This document shows, piece by piece, positions 17,991 to 25,979 of a stretch of DNA of 64,000 nt. The notes under the pieces were generated by a model. It was not told the DNA's origin and did no database searches. It worked only from the letters and a program-made list of their open reading frames with translations. The stretch is taken from assembly GCA_028736075.1 (NCBI GenBank), contig CP117875.1, positions 3,534,001 through 3,598,000 of the forward strand, read 5' to 3'. The stretch's first letter is position 1. Every line of letters begins with the position of its first letter. Both the position numbers and the translations under genes were made by a program. The DNA is from Chryseobacterium sp. KACC 21268 (GTDB lineage Bacteria; Bacteroidota; Bacteroidia; Flavobacteriales; Weeksellaceae).

Positions 17991-19169
17991 CTATTTTTTA
18001 TTTTTTTCAAACTTTTCTTTTGCGGCTCTCGCAGCTTCTATTCTTTTCGGATCCGGAAAGTCACATCGCATTTGATCTTGTATCGCTTTTTCCCTCGCCA
18101 TTTTTTCCGCAACTACTCCATCGGGTTCAAAATCCAAGGCGTAAAGTTGTCCGTCATTGGAGGAAATCAGCCAAATGGTTCTTTCATCTAAAATCAGTTG
18201 ATACGGTTTCCAATTTGTGAGAGAGACATTGCGAAGAATTTTTTTGTTTTTAAAATCATAATGCATAAGGTGATTTTCATACATGATCCAAACTGTTTCA
18301 TCAGTAATCTTTACAATCTTGCATACGGCATAATTATCCTCCAAATCAGGAGAGACAATATTTTCCAAATCGAGATTCAAAACGAGCTTTCGTCTGTCAC
18401 CTAGAATCAAAAGACGTCTCTCGCCCAGCAGGAACGTATGCCTATCCGTGATTTCTTTTGTAAAATCCCAAATGCTCATTTTCCTTCTTTTTAGAAATTT
18501 TTCCGTGATTGTTTTGCCGTCGTGGGTAGGAAACTCATACTGGTCAACGTTGTACTCCGTTGAATCAATGGTGATAGTTTTCTTGGACTTACTTGGGAGT
18601 TGTTTCCCATTGTAATCCAATTCTGTCCACTGTCTTTCATCCACAGCAACAACTATTTTATCGTTCAGATAGACCGGCTGTGAATTGACCATACCCAACG
18701 GTCTCTCCCAAACGATTCTTTTTTTTTCGATATCGTAGGCTAGCAATTTGTTCCCATCCATCAATCCCGTGAAATACATTGTATTATTCAAAATACAAGG
18801 CTTTGTTGAAATACTTTCGAATGGCAGCTCTTTTATCATTTTGCCGGTTTTAGCATCATACTGCGCCATACTGCTGCGCTCGCCCTTTTTTGTGGCGTGG
18901 AAAAAAGAATCTTTGTAGAAATAGGGAGATGTATTGGAGTCTAGACCAACCTGAATCTCCCAAAGTGTTTCATAATTATTTTTATTTAAAGCCCTCAGAC
19001 GGTAATTTGTCATATTGACCATAATCGCATTCCCCACCATGGTTATAGAATTGTAGATATCCTCATCTTTCGTACTACGAATGACTGGCTCAGATTTGTA
19101 GATCTGGGTCTGCGAAAAAGTTTGGGTAGCATAGAAAATCAAAATGAACAGAGTCAATTTAGTTTTCAT
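17991..19169 (-). CDS. Secreted PQQ-like beta-propeller protein
   Basis: Exported protein of 392 residues. I choose the ATG at 19169, which starts the signal peptide MKTKLTLFILIFYATQTFSQ; the upstream ATG adds only MIS. The body shows repeated propeller blades of PQQ/WD type: YRLRALNKNNYETLWEI, FHATKKGERSSMAQYDAKTG, NKLLAYDIEKKRIVWERPLG, LISSNDGQLYALDFEPDG. It has no catalytic motif, so it is likely a binding or scaffold protein. A promoter box and a terminator-like hairpin stand in front of it (19190-19243), and a gutted copy of this same gene lies at 22564-22788. Confidence 0.78.
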   Translation of the reverse strand: MKTKLTLFILIFYATQTFSQTQIYKSEPVIRSTKDEDIYNSITMVGNAIMVNMTNYRLRALNKNNYETLWEIQVGLDSNTSPYFYKDSFFHATKKGERSSMAQYDAKTGKMIKELPFESISTKPCILNNTMYFTGLMDGNKLLAYDIEKKRIVWERPLGMVNSQPVYLNDKIVVAVDERQWTELDYNGKQLPSKSKKTITIDSTEYNVDQYEFPTHDGKTITEKFLKRRKMSIWDFTKEITDRHTFLLGERRLLILGDRRKLVLNLDLENIVSPDLEDNYAVCKIVKITDETVWIMYENHLMHYDFKNKKILRNVSLTNWKPYQLILDERTIWLISSNDGQLYALDFEPDGVVAEKMAREKAIQDQMRCDFPDPKRIEAARAAKEKFEKNKK

Positions 19170-19189
19170 GGATATCATTTTAGTCCTAA

Positions 19190-19197
19190 CAAAGCTA
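19190..19197 (-). promoter_or_regulatory. -7 box of block A, before the beta-propeller gene
   Basis: The minus strand reads TAGCTTTG, an exact TAnnTTTG match, 20 nt before the start at 19169. It belongs to a duplicated terminator-promoter block also present at 22811-22863 and 23118-23172. Confidence 0.65.
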
Positions 19198-19212
19198 TGC
19201 AGTTACAAAACA

Positions 19213-19243
19213 CAAAAAAATACTCCAAAAGGAGTATTTTTTC
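19213..19243 (-). terminator. Block A terminator
   Basis: The stem AAAATACTCC with GGAGTATTTT has a 4-nt loop and T runs on both sides. It lies downstream of the gene ending at 19387. Confidence 0.8.
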
Positions 19244-19386
19244 TTTAGAGATATGGCATAAGCAACTGTAGATTTAAAATGTTTTTACCATTATCTGATA
19301 GTAGTTACACATAGGCCAACTGAGTTTTGTAGTGTTTGGTACCTTAGCGATGATGATGATTTGGCTGCCAAGTCTGCGGCTTATTC

Positions 19387-19809
19387 CTATTTGGTGACTT
19401 TACCCTGCCAAGTGAAAAGTATCTCAGGCTTTGTTGCAAATTGAGTTGGGTTTTCCTCCTGTTGATCGCATAACTTCTTTTGGCATTCCGCAATACTTTT
19501 ACCTTTCTTATAACTCACAACCTTGGAAGTACAGTTCCAGCCTATCTCCTTTTTGCCATAGCGGTAGATAATCACTGCTTCATCATTTTCGACAAGTGTA
19601 GTTTGAGAACTTTTTGTATAGGTTTGTAAAAATTGTTTTCTTTTGATGCCATACTCTGCGTACTGCTCAATTTCATCTTTTGTGAAATCGTAAGAACTAC
19701 AAAAACCATCTTTAGCACTTTCATAAATCCCAACAAAAAGGCGTGGCTTATTTTCCTGAGCAAGAAATTGTATTGACAAAAAGGATAAAACAAATAATAG
19801 TGTCTTCAT
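19387..19809 (-). CDS. Small secreted hypothetical protein
   Basis: A 140-residue exported protein with signal peptide MKTLLFVLSFLSIQFLAQ. I do not recognise a family. The mature part has four cysteines (FCSSY, WNCTS, AECQKKLCDQQ), which could form disulfides in the periplasm, and ends with FTWQGKVTK. It lies in a run of small exported proteins on the minus strand and is followed by the block A terminator, so it is probably the last gene of the transcript that begins near 22800. Confidence 0.72.
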   Translation of the reverse strand: MKTLLFVLSFLSIQFLAQENKPRLFVGIYESAKDGFCSSYDFTKDEIEQYAEYGIKRKQFLQTYTKSSQTTLVENDEAVIIYRYGKKEIGWNCTSKVVSYKKGKSIAECQKKLCDQQEENPTQFATKPEILFTWQGKVTK

Positions 19810-19873
19810 TTGCTATTGTTTTTATTAAAGAAAATTTGGGAATAGTTTTGCGCCATTCCCAAATATTAAAATC

Positions 19874-20275
19874 TTACTTGCAACTTACATAGAAGTTAAT
19901 AGTTCTATTATATTTTGAATTTTGCTTTTGCTTTGCTAAAGATTGTCTGCGAGATTCTACTGCTTCGTCATAGGTATTATAGATCCAGGCAGCAGTTGTA
20001 TTAGGAAACACTTGGCGTTTTGTTGTTGCCTCTTCTGCATTGTAATGCTCCAAGAATTGATGCTTTACATTGTTGTCGCTTCTTTCACAATCGAATGAGA
20101 CAATTCCTGTTATGATACTCGTACCATCATCTAAATCGTAATCCGTCTCGAAAGAAGTTACGAAAGCATAGTAAGTTTTCTTGGTTTCTGGCTTTTTTGT
20201 AAAAGCAGTGATTACAACGAATACGCCCAACATCATTGTGATGGCTAATAATAATTGTTTAGTTTTTGTTTTCAT
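19874..20275 (-). CDS. Small exported or membrane-anchored hypothetical protein
   Basis: A 133-residue protein of unknown function. The N-terminal 25 residues (QLLLAITMMLGVFVVITAF) form one hydrophobic helix without a clear cleavage site, so it may be a signal anchor. The soluble part begins YYAFVTSFETDYDLDDGTSIITGIVSFDCE and includes AAWIYNTYDEAVESRRQ, which suggests a small alpha/beta domain. It is the middle gene of the exported-protein cluster, with gaps of about 60 bp on both sides. Confidence 0.7.
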   Translation of the reverse strand: MKTKTKQLLLAITMMLGVFVVITAFTKKPETKKTYYAFVTSFETDYDLDDGTSIITGIVSFDCERSDNNVKHQFLEHYNAEEATTKRQVFPNTTAAWIYNTYDEAVESRRQSLAKQKQNSKYNRTINFYVSCK

Positions 20276-20337
20276 AATTGTATAAAATTTGGATTGTTAT
20301 AATATTTAAAATTTTGAAGATATATAATGACTGATAT

Positions 20338-20781
20338 TTAATTAGCGAATGGATCATCGTCTTTTGGTAATAATGATTTTAGATGAATGAATGCTTTTGT
20401 TATTCTTTCTGCATCGATTTGTGACTCTGCTGTTATTAAATAATATGAACTATCAGTTACATAAAAACGAATCTGTGCATTCTGATTTTCAATCTTTAAA
20501 ACCTTATTCAAATTAAATGAGATAGATGAGTATATACCTCCTCCACCTACTTTCCAGTTGCATGATATTTTCCCATCGCTACTTATTAACACCTCACCCA
20601 TATAAATTGTACTATATTCAGTACTAGTATCATAAACTAACACTTCACTATATCGAGCTTTTCCCTCAAGACTTCTCTTTAAATAAATTATCGTTTCGTC
20701 AAAAGTCAGAGCTTTTTTTTCTTGCGCACTCGCCAATCCTAATCCTAGGAATAAGACGAAAAGTGTGAGTAGGTTTTTCAT
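20338..20781 (-). CDS. Small secreted hypothetical protein, paralogue of 22095
   Basis: A 147-residue exported protein with signal peptide ending ASAQ (about residue 20). Its layout matches the 22095-22526 protein: an N-terminal helix with a DETIIYLKRSL pattern, a beta-rich middle, a strand pair (IRFYVTDSSYYLIT) and a C-terminal helix (AERITKAFIHLKSLLPK). Function is unknown. It lies 12 bp after the outer-membrane protein gene and is likely co-transcribed with it. Confidence 0.72.
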   Translation of the reverse strand: MKNLLTLFVLFLGLGLASAQEKKALTFDETIIYLKRSLEGKARYSEVLVYDTSTEYSTIYMGEVLISSDGKISCNWKVGGGGIYSSISFNLNKVLKIENQNAQIRFYVTDSSYYLITAESQIDAERITKAFIHLKSLLPKDDDPFAN

Positions 20782-20793
20782 AATTGTAAATTA

Positions 20794-22074
20794 TTAGCGG
20801 GTTAAAAGCGGAGTTAAAATTTTAGCTATATCTTTTATCTTAAAGGCTTTGGAAAGTGTAACTCCAAAAGCTGGTCTTGAATTTTTAAGTTGATTGCTTA
20901 TTTCAGCCTGAAGTGTGATTCCAGTGACTGCTTCAGTAATCCACGCTCTTCCCATATAGAATATATAATGTTTCCTATCCATTGGTGGATAGGACTCGCT
21001 GCCAAAAACATTCATATCTACTCTCTTGACTGAATTATTATAAAACCTGCCTAGGTAACCGACTGAACTTTGTACTCTAACACTAAAGTCTTTGGTTTCG
21101 TAAACCATTAAAGCACCAATGATACCTGCACTAAAATCAAATTCATTAAACTCTGACCTAGTATTTTGATTTAATATAATAGTACTAGGAATATATCCCA
21201 GTGAGTGCAATGTATCAATCTTTGTAGGTGTTCCGTAAACTCGTTCCAGATTAATTCGCCTCCAGACGAACTCCAGAGATGGGGCATAATAAAGATTTAA
21301 ATTATTATCTACTTTTTTACTTATTCTAATAAGGGGACTAAAGAACGCTCCTATATTATCAGAAGTAGCAGTAGTGATTACTGATCCCGAAGTTCTCAAT
21401 CTAATATAAGTCGAATCTGTAATAGGCTGAACTTTACTTGTCCTTTGACTATATTCAGTAGAATCAGTTCTACTCATTGTCCGATTACCATATAAGCTTA
21501 GATAAAATCCATATCTCTTATAATTTGTAGGCGGAACAAAAATATTGGTAGCAAAAAATAAATTTTTGGCTTTTGTTTTGCCTTCAGCCATATCAAAATT
21601 AGTCCCTACATAAGAGAGTATCTTATAATCTTCTGAAATATCATCTGGCTTAGAAGATTTTACAATTAATACAAATTTTTTTTTACTCCCAAGATTTTGA
21701 TCGTTAACATCCTTGTCACTTTCTTTTGTTACCAATTGAAAAACCAATCTTCTATCTCTATCAACTAAGGAATCTTTCTTAATTTTAACATAAATAGTTT
21801 CCTTATCTCGCATTTTGGAAAATTCTTTTGAACTAAAATCAATATCATAATCAATATCAGGTAGTGAACTTTTTTCAATTTTTATTCCCAATGTATAATT
21901 ATTCCAAATCTCTTGCTTTCCAAATTGCTTAGTAATTTCGATAGGAACAATAATTTCATTTGTTTTACTCTTGTTAACTATCAGACTATCTTTCACAAAA
22001 CTTACATTAAATAACCCTTGCCCCCAAGCCACTCCCGCCCAAAGCAACAGCAGCAATAATAATTTCGTTTTCAT
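20794..22074 (-). CDS. Outer-membrane beta-barrel protein with N-terminal beta domain
   Basis: Exported protein of 426 residues and unknown function. The signal peptide (MKTKLLLLLLLWAGVAWGQ) is followed by a beta-sandwich domain (about 22-140: SFVKDSLIVNKSKTNEIIVPIEI, YVKIKKDSLVDRDRRLVFQL) resembling Calx-beta/cadherin-type modules. Residues about 150-426 look like a beta-barrel with alternating strands (KRYGFYLSLYGN, NNLNLYYAPSLEFVWRR, FSVRVQSSVGYLGRFYNN, GITLQAEISNQ). The extreme C-terminus (KILTPLLTR) lacks the classical terminal Phe. It is the largest protein of this secreted cluster. Confidence 0.74.
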   Translation of the reverse strand: MKTKLLLLLLLWAGVAWGQGLFNVSFVKDSLIVNKSKTNEIIVPIEITKQFGKQEIWNNYTLGIKIEKSSLPDIDYDIDFSSKEFSKMRDKETIYVKIKKDSLVDRDRRLVFQLVTKESDKDVNDQNLGSKKKFVLIVKSSKPDDISEDYKILSYVGTNFDMAEGKTKAKNLFFATNIFVPPTNYKRYGFYLSLYGNRTMSRTDSTEYSQRTSKVQPITDSTYIRLRTSGSVITTATSDNIGAFFSPLIRISKKVDNNLNLYYAPSLEFVWRRINLERVYGTPTKIDTLHSLGYIPSTIILNQNTRSEFNEFDFSAGIIGALMVYETKDFSVRVQSSVGYLGRFYNNSVKRVDMNVFGSESYPPMDRKHYIFYMGRAWITEAVTGITLQAEISNQLKNSRPAFGVTLSKAFKIKDIAKILTPLLTR

Positions 22075-22094
22075 AGTTTATTTGTTTTTAAAGA

Positions 22095-22526
22095 TTAAAA
22101 TGTTTCTTTCTGCTTTGGACAAAAGGTAGAGAGATGCTGCATTGCCTTTTGCATTCTTGCATAAATATCCGTTTCACATAATCTTAGCAACACGCTGGAT
22201 GTTTTGTAATACACTTTACTATTTGCTTTTCCTAACCTAAAACGTTTAATGACATCCAATTCATAAATCAACTGACCATCTTTTATAGTTACCCCGTCGA
22301 ACGGAAACGATACCTCGTCTGTATCTTTGGTGTTATCATTATACAACTGGTCATACTGAATCGTAAATTGACATTCGTCAATACTTACCAATCTTGTATT
22401 AGAATTCTGCTCTACCAAACAAGTTTTTAATTTTTCTTTTAACCAGCTAATTGTTTCTTCTTTTGTTTGTGCATTTGCAAGAACCGGAACTGCCATCATC
22501 ATGCAAATCATAATTAATTTTCTCAT
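22095..22526 (-). CDS. Small secreted hypothetical protein
   Basis: A 143-residue exported protein with a signal peptide ending ANAQ (residue 20). It has an N-terminal helix (KEETISWLKEKLKTCL), a middle of beta strands (CQFTIQYDQLY, VSFPFDGVTIKDGQLIYEL) and a C-terminal helix with a Cys (ARMQKAMQHLSTFCPKQ). The design resembles 20338-20781. It is the first intact gene downstream of the block B promoter. Confidence 0.72.
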   Translation of the reverse strand: MRKLIMICMMMAVPVLANAQTKEETISWLKEKLKTCLVEQNSNTRLVSIDECQFTIQYDQLYNDNTKDTDEVSFPFDGVTIKDGQLIYELDVIKRFRLGKANSKVYYKTSSVLLRLCETDIYARMQKAMQHLSTFCPKQKETF

Positions 22527-22563
22527 AAGTATAAATTTTTAGTTGTTATTTTCTCTTCCACCC

Positions 22564-22788
22564 TTACGTGGTATCTATTCTTTTGGGATTCGGTTGAATC
22601 GGAAAGTGGACTTGGATGACTGTGCTACGTTTTTTTATAGCAAGTGATTCATTGGAATTTTGTAAGTGATTTTTATCAATCTCATGTTTCAAATTAGAAA
22701 AAGAAAATTTCGATCTATACACCTGAGTCTGCGAAAAAATAGGGGTAGTGTAGAAAATCAAACATAACAAAGTCAATTTAGTTTTCAT
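22564..22788 (-). pseudogene. Gutted copy of the beta-propeller gene
   Basis: A 74-residue reading frame that begins MKTKLTLLCLIFYTTPIFSQTQVYRS, nearly the same signal peptide and first residues as the beta-propeller protein (start 19169). It ends FPIQPNPKRID, which matches that protein's tail (FPDPKRIEAA). The intervening roughly 340 propeller residues are missing. The upstream block B terminator-promoter is also a copy of block A. This looks like a duplicated gene that lost its core by internal deletion. It may still be translated as a small secreted peptide. Confidence 0.65.
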
Positions 22789-22810
22789 CATTTTTAGTTT
22801 TTTGTTCTAA

Positions 22811-22863
22811 CAAAGCTATGATGTTGGAGAACAAAAAAAAATACTCCTTTAGGAGTATTTTTC
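22811..22863 (-). promoter_or_regulatory. Block B: terminator plus -7 box
   Basis: The hairpin AAATACTCCT/AGGAGTATTT (22833-22863) is followed on the minus strand by TAGCTTTG (22811-22818), an exact -7 match, 23 nt before the gutted gene. It is homologous to block A and block C. Confidence 0.65.
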
Positions 22864-22916
22864 AAGAGATAGTAAAAACAGAAAAAAGGTTTTAATGACC
22901 GAAATCTTCTTAAGGT

Positions 22917-22950
22917 TAAAACCGTTGGAACTTATATTCCAGCGGTTTTT
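22917..22950. terminator. Terminator hairpin
   Basis: The stem AAACCGTTGGAA with TTCCAGCGGTTT has one wobble, a 6-nt loop and T runs on both strands. Confidence 0.75.
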
Positions 22951-23117
22951 TGATTGAAAAAAAATAAAATTAGAAAATCGTAATTTAAACTGAACCAATG
23001 AATGCTAGGAAAATATGCAAACTCCTTGTGATACTATTCAACATCCTTATTTCTATTAAATTTATTGCCAGTTTCCGCATATAAGGCATTTTTAAGATTT
23101 TTAGCTTTTCAATATCA

Positions 23118-23172
23118 CAAAACTATGTTGTTTTGAAACAAAAAAAAATACACCAAAAGGAGTATTTTTTCT
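23118..23172 (-). promoter_or_regulatory. Block C: terminator plus -7-like box
   Basis: An imperfect version of the ATACTCC/GGAGTAT hairpin (23140-23172), just after the LuxR-type gene, is followed on the minus strand by TAGTTTTG (23118-23125), a TAnnTTTG match. It is the most diverged of the three blocks. Confidence 0.55.
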
Positions 23173-23197
23173 TGAAAATATTGATTTGAAATTTGAG

Positions 23198-23962
23198 TTA
23201 AATAATTCCTTGCTGAATACAGTTTTTTACAAGCTGCGCAGAATTACTGCATTCCGCTTTTTCTAGAATATTGCTCCTGTGTTTCTTTACCGTAAGAGGA
23301 CTTATAATAAGTTCTTGGCCAATCTGTTCATTGCTTTTCCCCTCGCTTATCAGTTGGATTATGTCGATTTCCCGTTTGGAAAATTCTATTTTATTGCGAC
23401 CGTCATCTTCCAGACAGATATTCATAAACGAGGGTTCGCCATTGAGACCTATCAATGAGATCTTATAAGTATTTTGACCACTCAGATGGTCGATATGTGT
23501 GTGAATATTTAGTGATTTTCCGTAGCCGCCATCTTCATCCATCGTCAACATCAAAGCCTGATGGTTGAACAATCCATAATTTCCATTTCTCAACTTGGAC
23601 CTAAAACAGTAACTGATCTTGTACGTGAGTAGTTTTTCACGGTGAATGTTATTAGAAAAGAATTTGGTCAAAAAAGCTTCTGCTTTCACCACAAAATCTA
23701 CGTCGTCAGGATGCATTGCTTTCAGAACATCATCAAAAGTTGCTTTCCGGCCTTCAATATTATGAATATCATAAATTGAATCACTCACATTGGAAATTGA
23801 CATATCAAAAAAATCGATGATGTAATAATAAAAAGGACCACTGTTCATAATCGAGTTGGTCAATTCATCAAATTTGATTTTATTGTAAGCAGAGAATTTT
23901 TTGGGTTTGGCGACAGACCACACTTCGTGCAGATTCTCTAAGTTTTTTAGATTTTCTTTCAT
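23198..23962 (-). CDS. LuxR-family transcriptional regulator with PAS-like sensor
   Basis: A DNA-binding regulator of 254 residues. The C-terminal 60 residues form a LuxR/NarL helix-turn-helix (FSKREIDIIQLISEGKSNEQIGQELIISPLTVKKHRSNILEKAECSNSAQL, about 193-240), with the usual recognition-helix pattern TVKKHR. Residues about 20-180 resemble a PAS-like sensor, of the sort seen in flavobacterial regulators with MHPDDVDFV near the middle. No receiver Asp is present, so it is not a response regulator. It is the first gene of the minus-strand block that leads into the secreted-protein cluster, which it might control, but blocks B and C intervene. Confidence 0.85.
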   Translation of the reverse strand: MKENLKNLENLHEVWSVAKPKKFSAYNKIKFDELTNSIMNSGPFYYYIIDFFDMSISNVSDSIYDIHNIEGRKATFDDVLKAMHPDDVDFVVKAEAFLTKFFSNNIHREKLLTYKISYCFRSKLRNGNYGLFNHQALMLTMDEDGGYGKSLNIHTHIDHLSGQNTYKISLIGLNGEPSFMNICLEDDGRNKIEFSKREIDIIQLISEGKSNEQIGQELIISPLTVKKHRSNILEKAECSNSAQLVKNCIQQGII

Positions 23963-24134
23963 AATTTTAGTTTCAAGTAAAGGTAATATTAATTATCTAA
24001 TATTTCAAAATAAATTAAATTTAAATATTAATTAATCATAAATAACATTAAAAATAGAACAATATCATAACATATAATGATTATTATAAATTAAACAACA
24101 ATTTAATATTTTGAATTTAACTTATCAATTTGCC

Positions 24135-24178
24135 TAAAAAAGTAAAGCCCCGCTTTGAAAAACAAAACGAGACTTTAC
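24135..24178 (-). terminator. Terminator of the tolC-hlyD-MFS operon
   Basis: A long wobble-containing stem (GTAAAGCCCCGCTTTG with CAAAACGAGACTTTAC) is followed on the minus strand by six T, 20 bp after the MFS stop codon. Confidence 0.8.
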
Positions 24179-24197
24179 GGGTAAAAACAAGGTTTCT

Positions 24198-25787
24198 TTA
24201 TAAGGCTGGACCGGTGGCGCCTTTGAGGTCTTCTTCTAATTTCTTTCTTTCACGGGCTCTGCGTCTGGCGATGACCGATTTTCCGTTGAGGATTCTGATG
24301 ACTCTTAAATATTCTGTACGTTTTCCGAAATGATGGGTTATTACATAGAGCATCACTCCGAAACCGGCAACGATAATGTATCCGAATATCTTTTTGTTGG
24401 CAGAGATGATGGCGTTAAACTGAATGGTTTTCATATTGGTGGCAATCGTTTGTGGCGTGATGGTCATTCCGTCCATATAGACTGCCAAATCTCCTAAACT
24501 GACGATTTGAAACTGATACTGAAACCACGAAAACAGGGCTGAGAAAAATCCTACCGCAAGGAAAGTTCGCCATACCAAAACCAATCCGATGGCCGCCAGC
24601 ATTTCGTTGAGTTCCAGTTTGTCTAACGTGTAATACCAAACCGAGATAAAGAGCGAACACATTCCGTAGCCTTTCAGGAACATCGGTAAGTACCAGTTTT
24701 CATAATTGAATTCCAGCACCATCGAAAAGTACATAATGATGGAATAAGCCGTCATTGCTGCGAAGCCTGAAAAGATGAACATTTTCAGCGGTCTTTCTTT
24801 TTTAAACCAAAATACTGCGATGACTCCGGCTAAAAATAATCCGGGCGTCATCATCACATTCAGTTTGGCATTCGTCAGTTGGTCGTAACCCAAAACTCCG
24901 ACGGAATAGATGTTTTGAAGCGATGTTGTTCCCAAAAACATTCCCAGCCACAGGAGCATAAACAGCCCGTTCAGCACATTGCTTTTGGTGAAAATATGAA
25001 ATGAAATATACGGTCTCTTTAAAGTCAGCTGACGGATGGCCAATAAAGCGAAACTCACAAATGCGGCGATGCTTGCGTTAATGATGTTTTTTGAATTAAG
25101 CCAATCCTGCTGTTTCCCAAACGAAAATACGTACGCCGAAAACATAAACGTTGAGACGAACAAAATGACGCTGAGCCAATCGATGTAATGCAACGGAACT
25201 TTTAAAGCAAAATATTTATCGTGCATCAGAACCCAGCACAACAATGCCAGTACAAAGCATAAAACTGATGCCAAAATAAAGAACTGCTGGAAGTTGTACA
25301 GTATTGAAACTTCCACAGCGTAATAAGCTGAGACTTGATTTAGTATCAAAACAAATGTGTAGAAAACGCCGTAAAAAATCCCACGTCCGCCCAGCATTGC
25401 CATTAACGGAAGGAATAATTCAATGGTAATCATCATTTTTAAAAATCCGATAACCAAGGAGGTCATTACAATAACCATCGGTTCGAAAGTGGTTGCGTTG
25501 ATATAACTTAACGCACCGAGAAGCACCAATAACATCACTATTTTATCACGGACTTTGAACCGCATTTTCATTCTTAAAACCACAGGCATACACGCTCCCA
25601 TCCCAATGGTGGTGGCATAGTTTGCCCACAGAAAATATTCCTGCATCACGCCGGTTCCGCCCACCATAAAACTGATGTTTCCGGTGTAAACGCCTCCCAA
25701 CGGCATCACCACAATAAGCAGGAAAACCATCATCAGAAGTTGTACGGGTTTCGGAACCCAATCGCTGAAAAGACCTTTATTATACAT
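24198..25787 (-). CDS. MFS transporter, DHA2/EmrB-like drug exporter
   Basis: Inner-membrane exporter of 529 residues with about 14 hydrophobic helices, the size of the DHA2 (EmrB/QacA) group. Conserved features are weaker than in EmrB; the partner genes decide the call, because hlyD (EmrA-type adaptor) and tolC lie directly upstream in one operon. The C-terminus carries an unusually basic tail (IARRRARERKKLEEDLK). The start is ATG 25787. The 76 bp that cover this start and leader are duplicated in tandem just upstream. A terminator follows the stop. It likely pumps toxic compounds or drugs across both membranes with its partners. Confidence 0.87.
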   Translation of the reverse strand: MYNKGLFSDWVPKPVQLLMMVFLLIVVMPLGGVYTGNISFMVGGTGVMQEYFLWANYATTIGMGACMPVVLRMKMRFKVRDKIVMLLVLLGALSYINATTFEPMVIVMTSLVIGFLKMMITIELFLPLMAMLGGRGIFYGVFYTFVLILNQVSAYYAVEVSILYNFQQFFILASVLCFVLALLCWVLMHDKYFALKVPLHYIDWLSVILFVSTFMFSAYVFSFGKQQDWLNSKNIINASIAAFVSFALLAIRQLTLKRPYISFHIFTKSNVLNGLFMLLWLGMFLGTTSLQNIYSVGVLGYDQLTNAKLNVMMTPGLFLAGVIAVFWFKKERPLKMFIFSGFAAMTAYSIIMYFSMVLEFNYENWYLPMFLKGYGMCSLFISVWYYTLDKLELNEMLAAIGLVLVWRTFLAVGFFSALFSWFQYQFQIVSLGDLAVYMDGMTITPQTIATNMKTIQFNAIISANKKIFGYIIVAGFGVMLYVITHHFGKRTEYLRVIRILNGKSVIARRRARERKKLEEDLKGATGPAL

Positions 25788-25918
25788 TTTTTATGCTTTA
25801 TTTGTGAATTGTGAATGAGTCAATTGTGAATTTTGAGCCGTTGAAAAGACCTCTATTAAACATTCTTTATACTTTATTTTTGAATTGTGAATGAATCAAT
25901 TGTGAATTTTGAGCCGTT
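25767..25918. repeat. Tandem duplication of the MFS start region
   Basis: Two 76-bp units (25767-25842 and 25843-25918) share the series CTTTATT, GTGAATGA and TTTTGAGCCGTTG with few differences. The first unit contains the MFS start codon. The second keeps an ATG that opens a roughly 20-codon frame on the minus strand resembling the MFS N-terminus (MFNRGLF against MYNKGLF). After it come short repeats of TTGACCATT to 25978. Confidence 0.8.
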
Positions 25919-25979
25919 GAAAAATTGACCATTAACCATTCATTATTGACATTGTTGAAAATTGACCATTGACCATTCA

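Larger units (their letters stand above)
22864..23197. other. Gap with decayed duplicate block C
   Basis: This gap holds a terminator hairpin (22917-22950) and block C (23118-23172). Between them a 34-codon minus-strand frame (22985-23089) follows the block C -7 box, but it resembles nothing and lacks a clear signal peptide, so I do not call it a gene. The region looks like the remains of a third duplicate. Confidence 0.5.

Noticed and set aside
22985-23089. A 34-codon minus-strand frame after block C
   Set aside because: It follows a -7-like box but has no recognisable signal or similarity and is too short to support as a gene.
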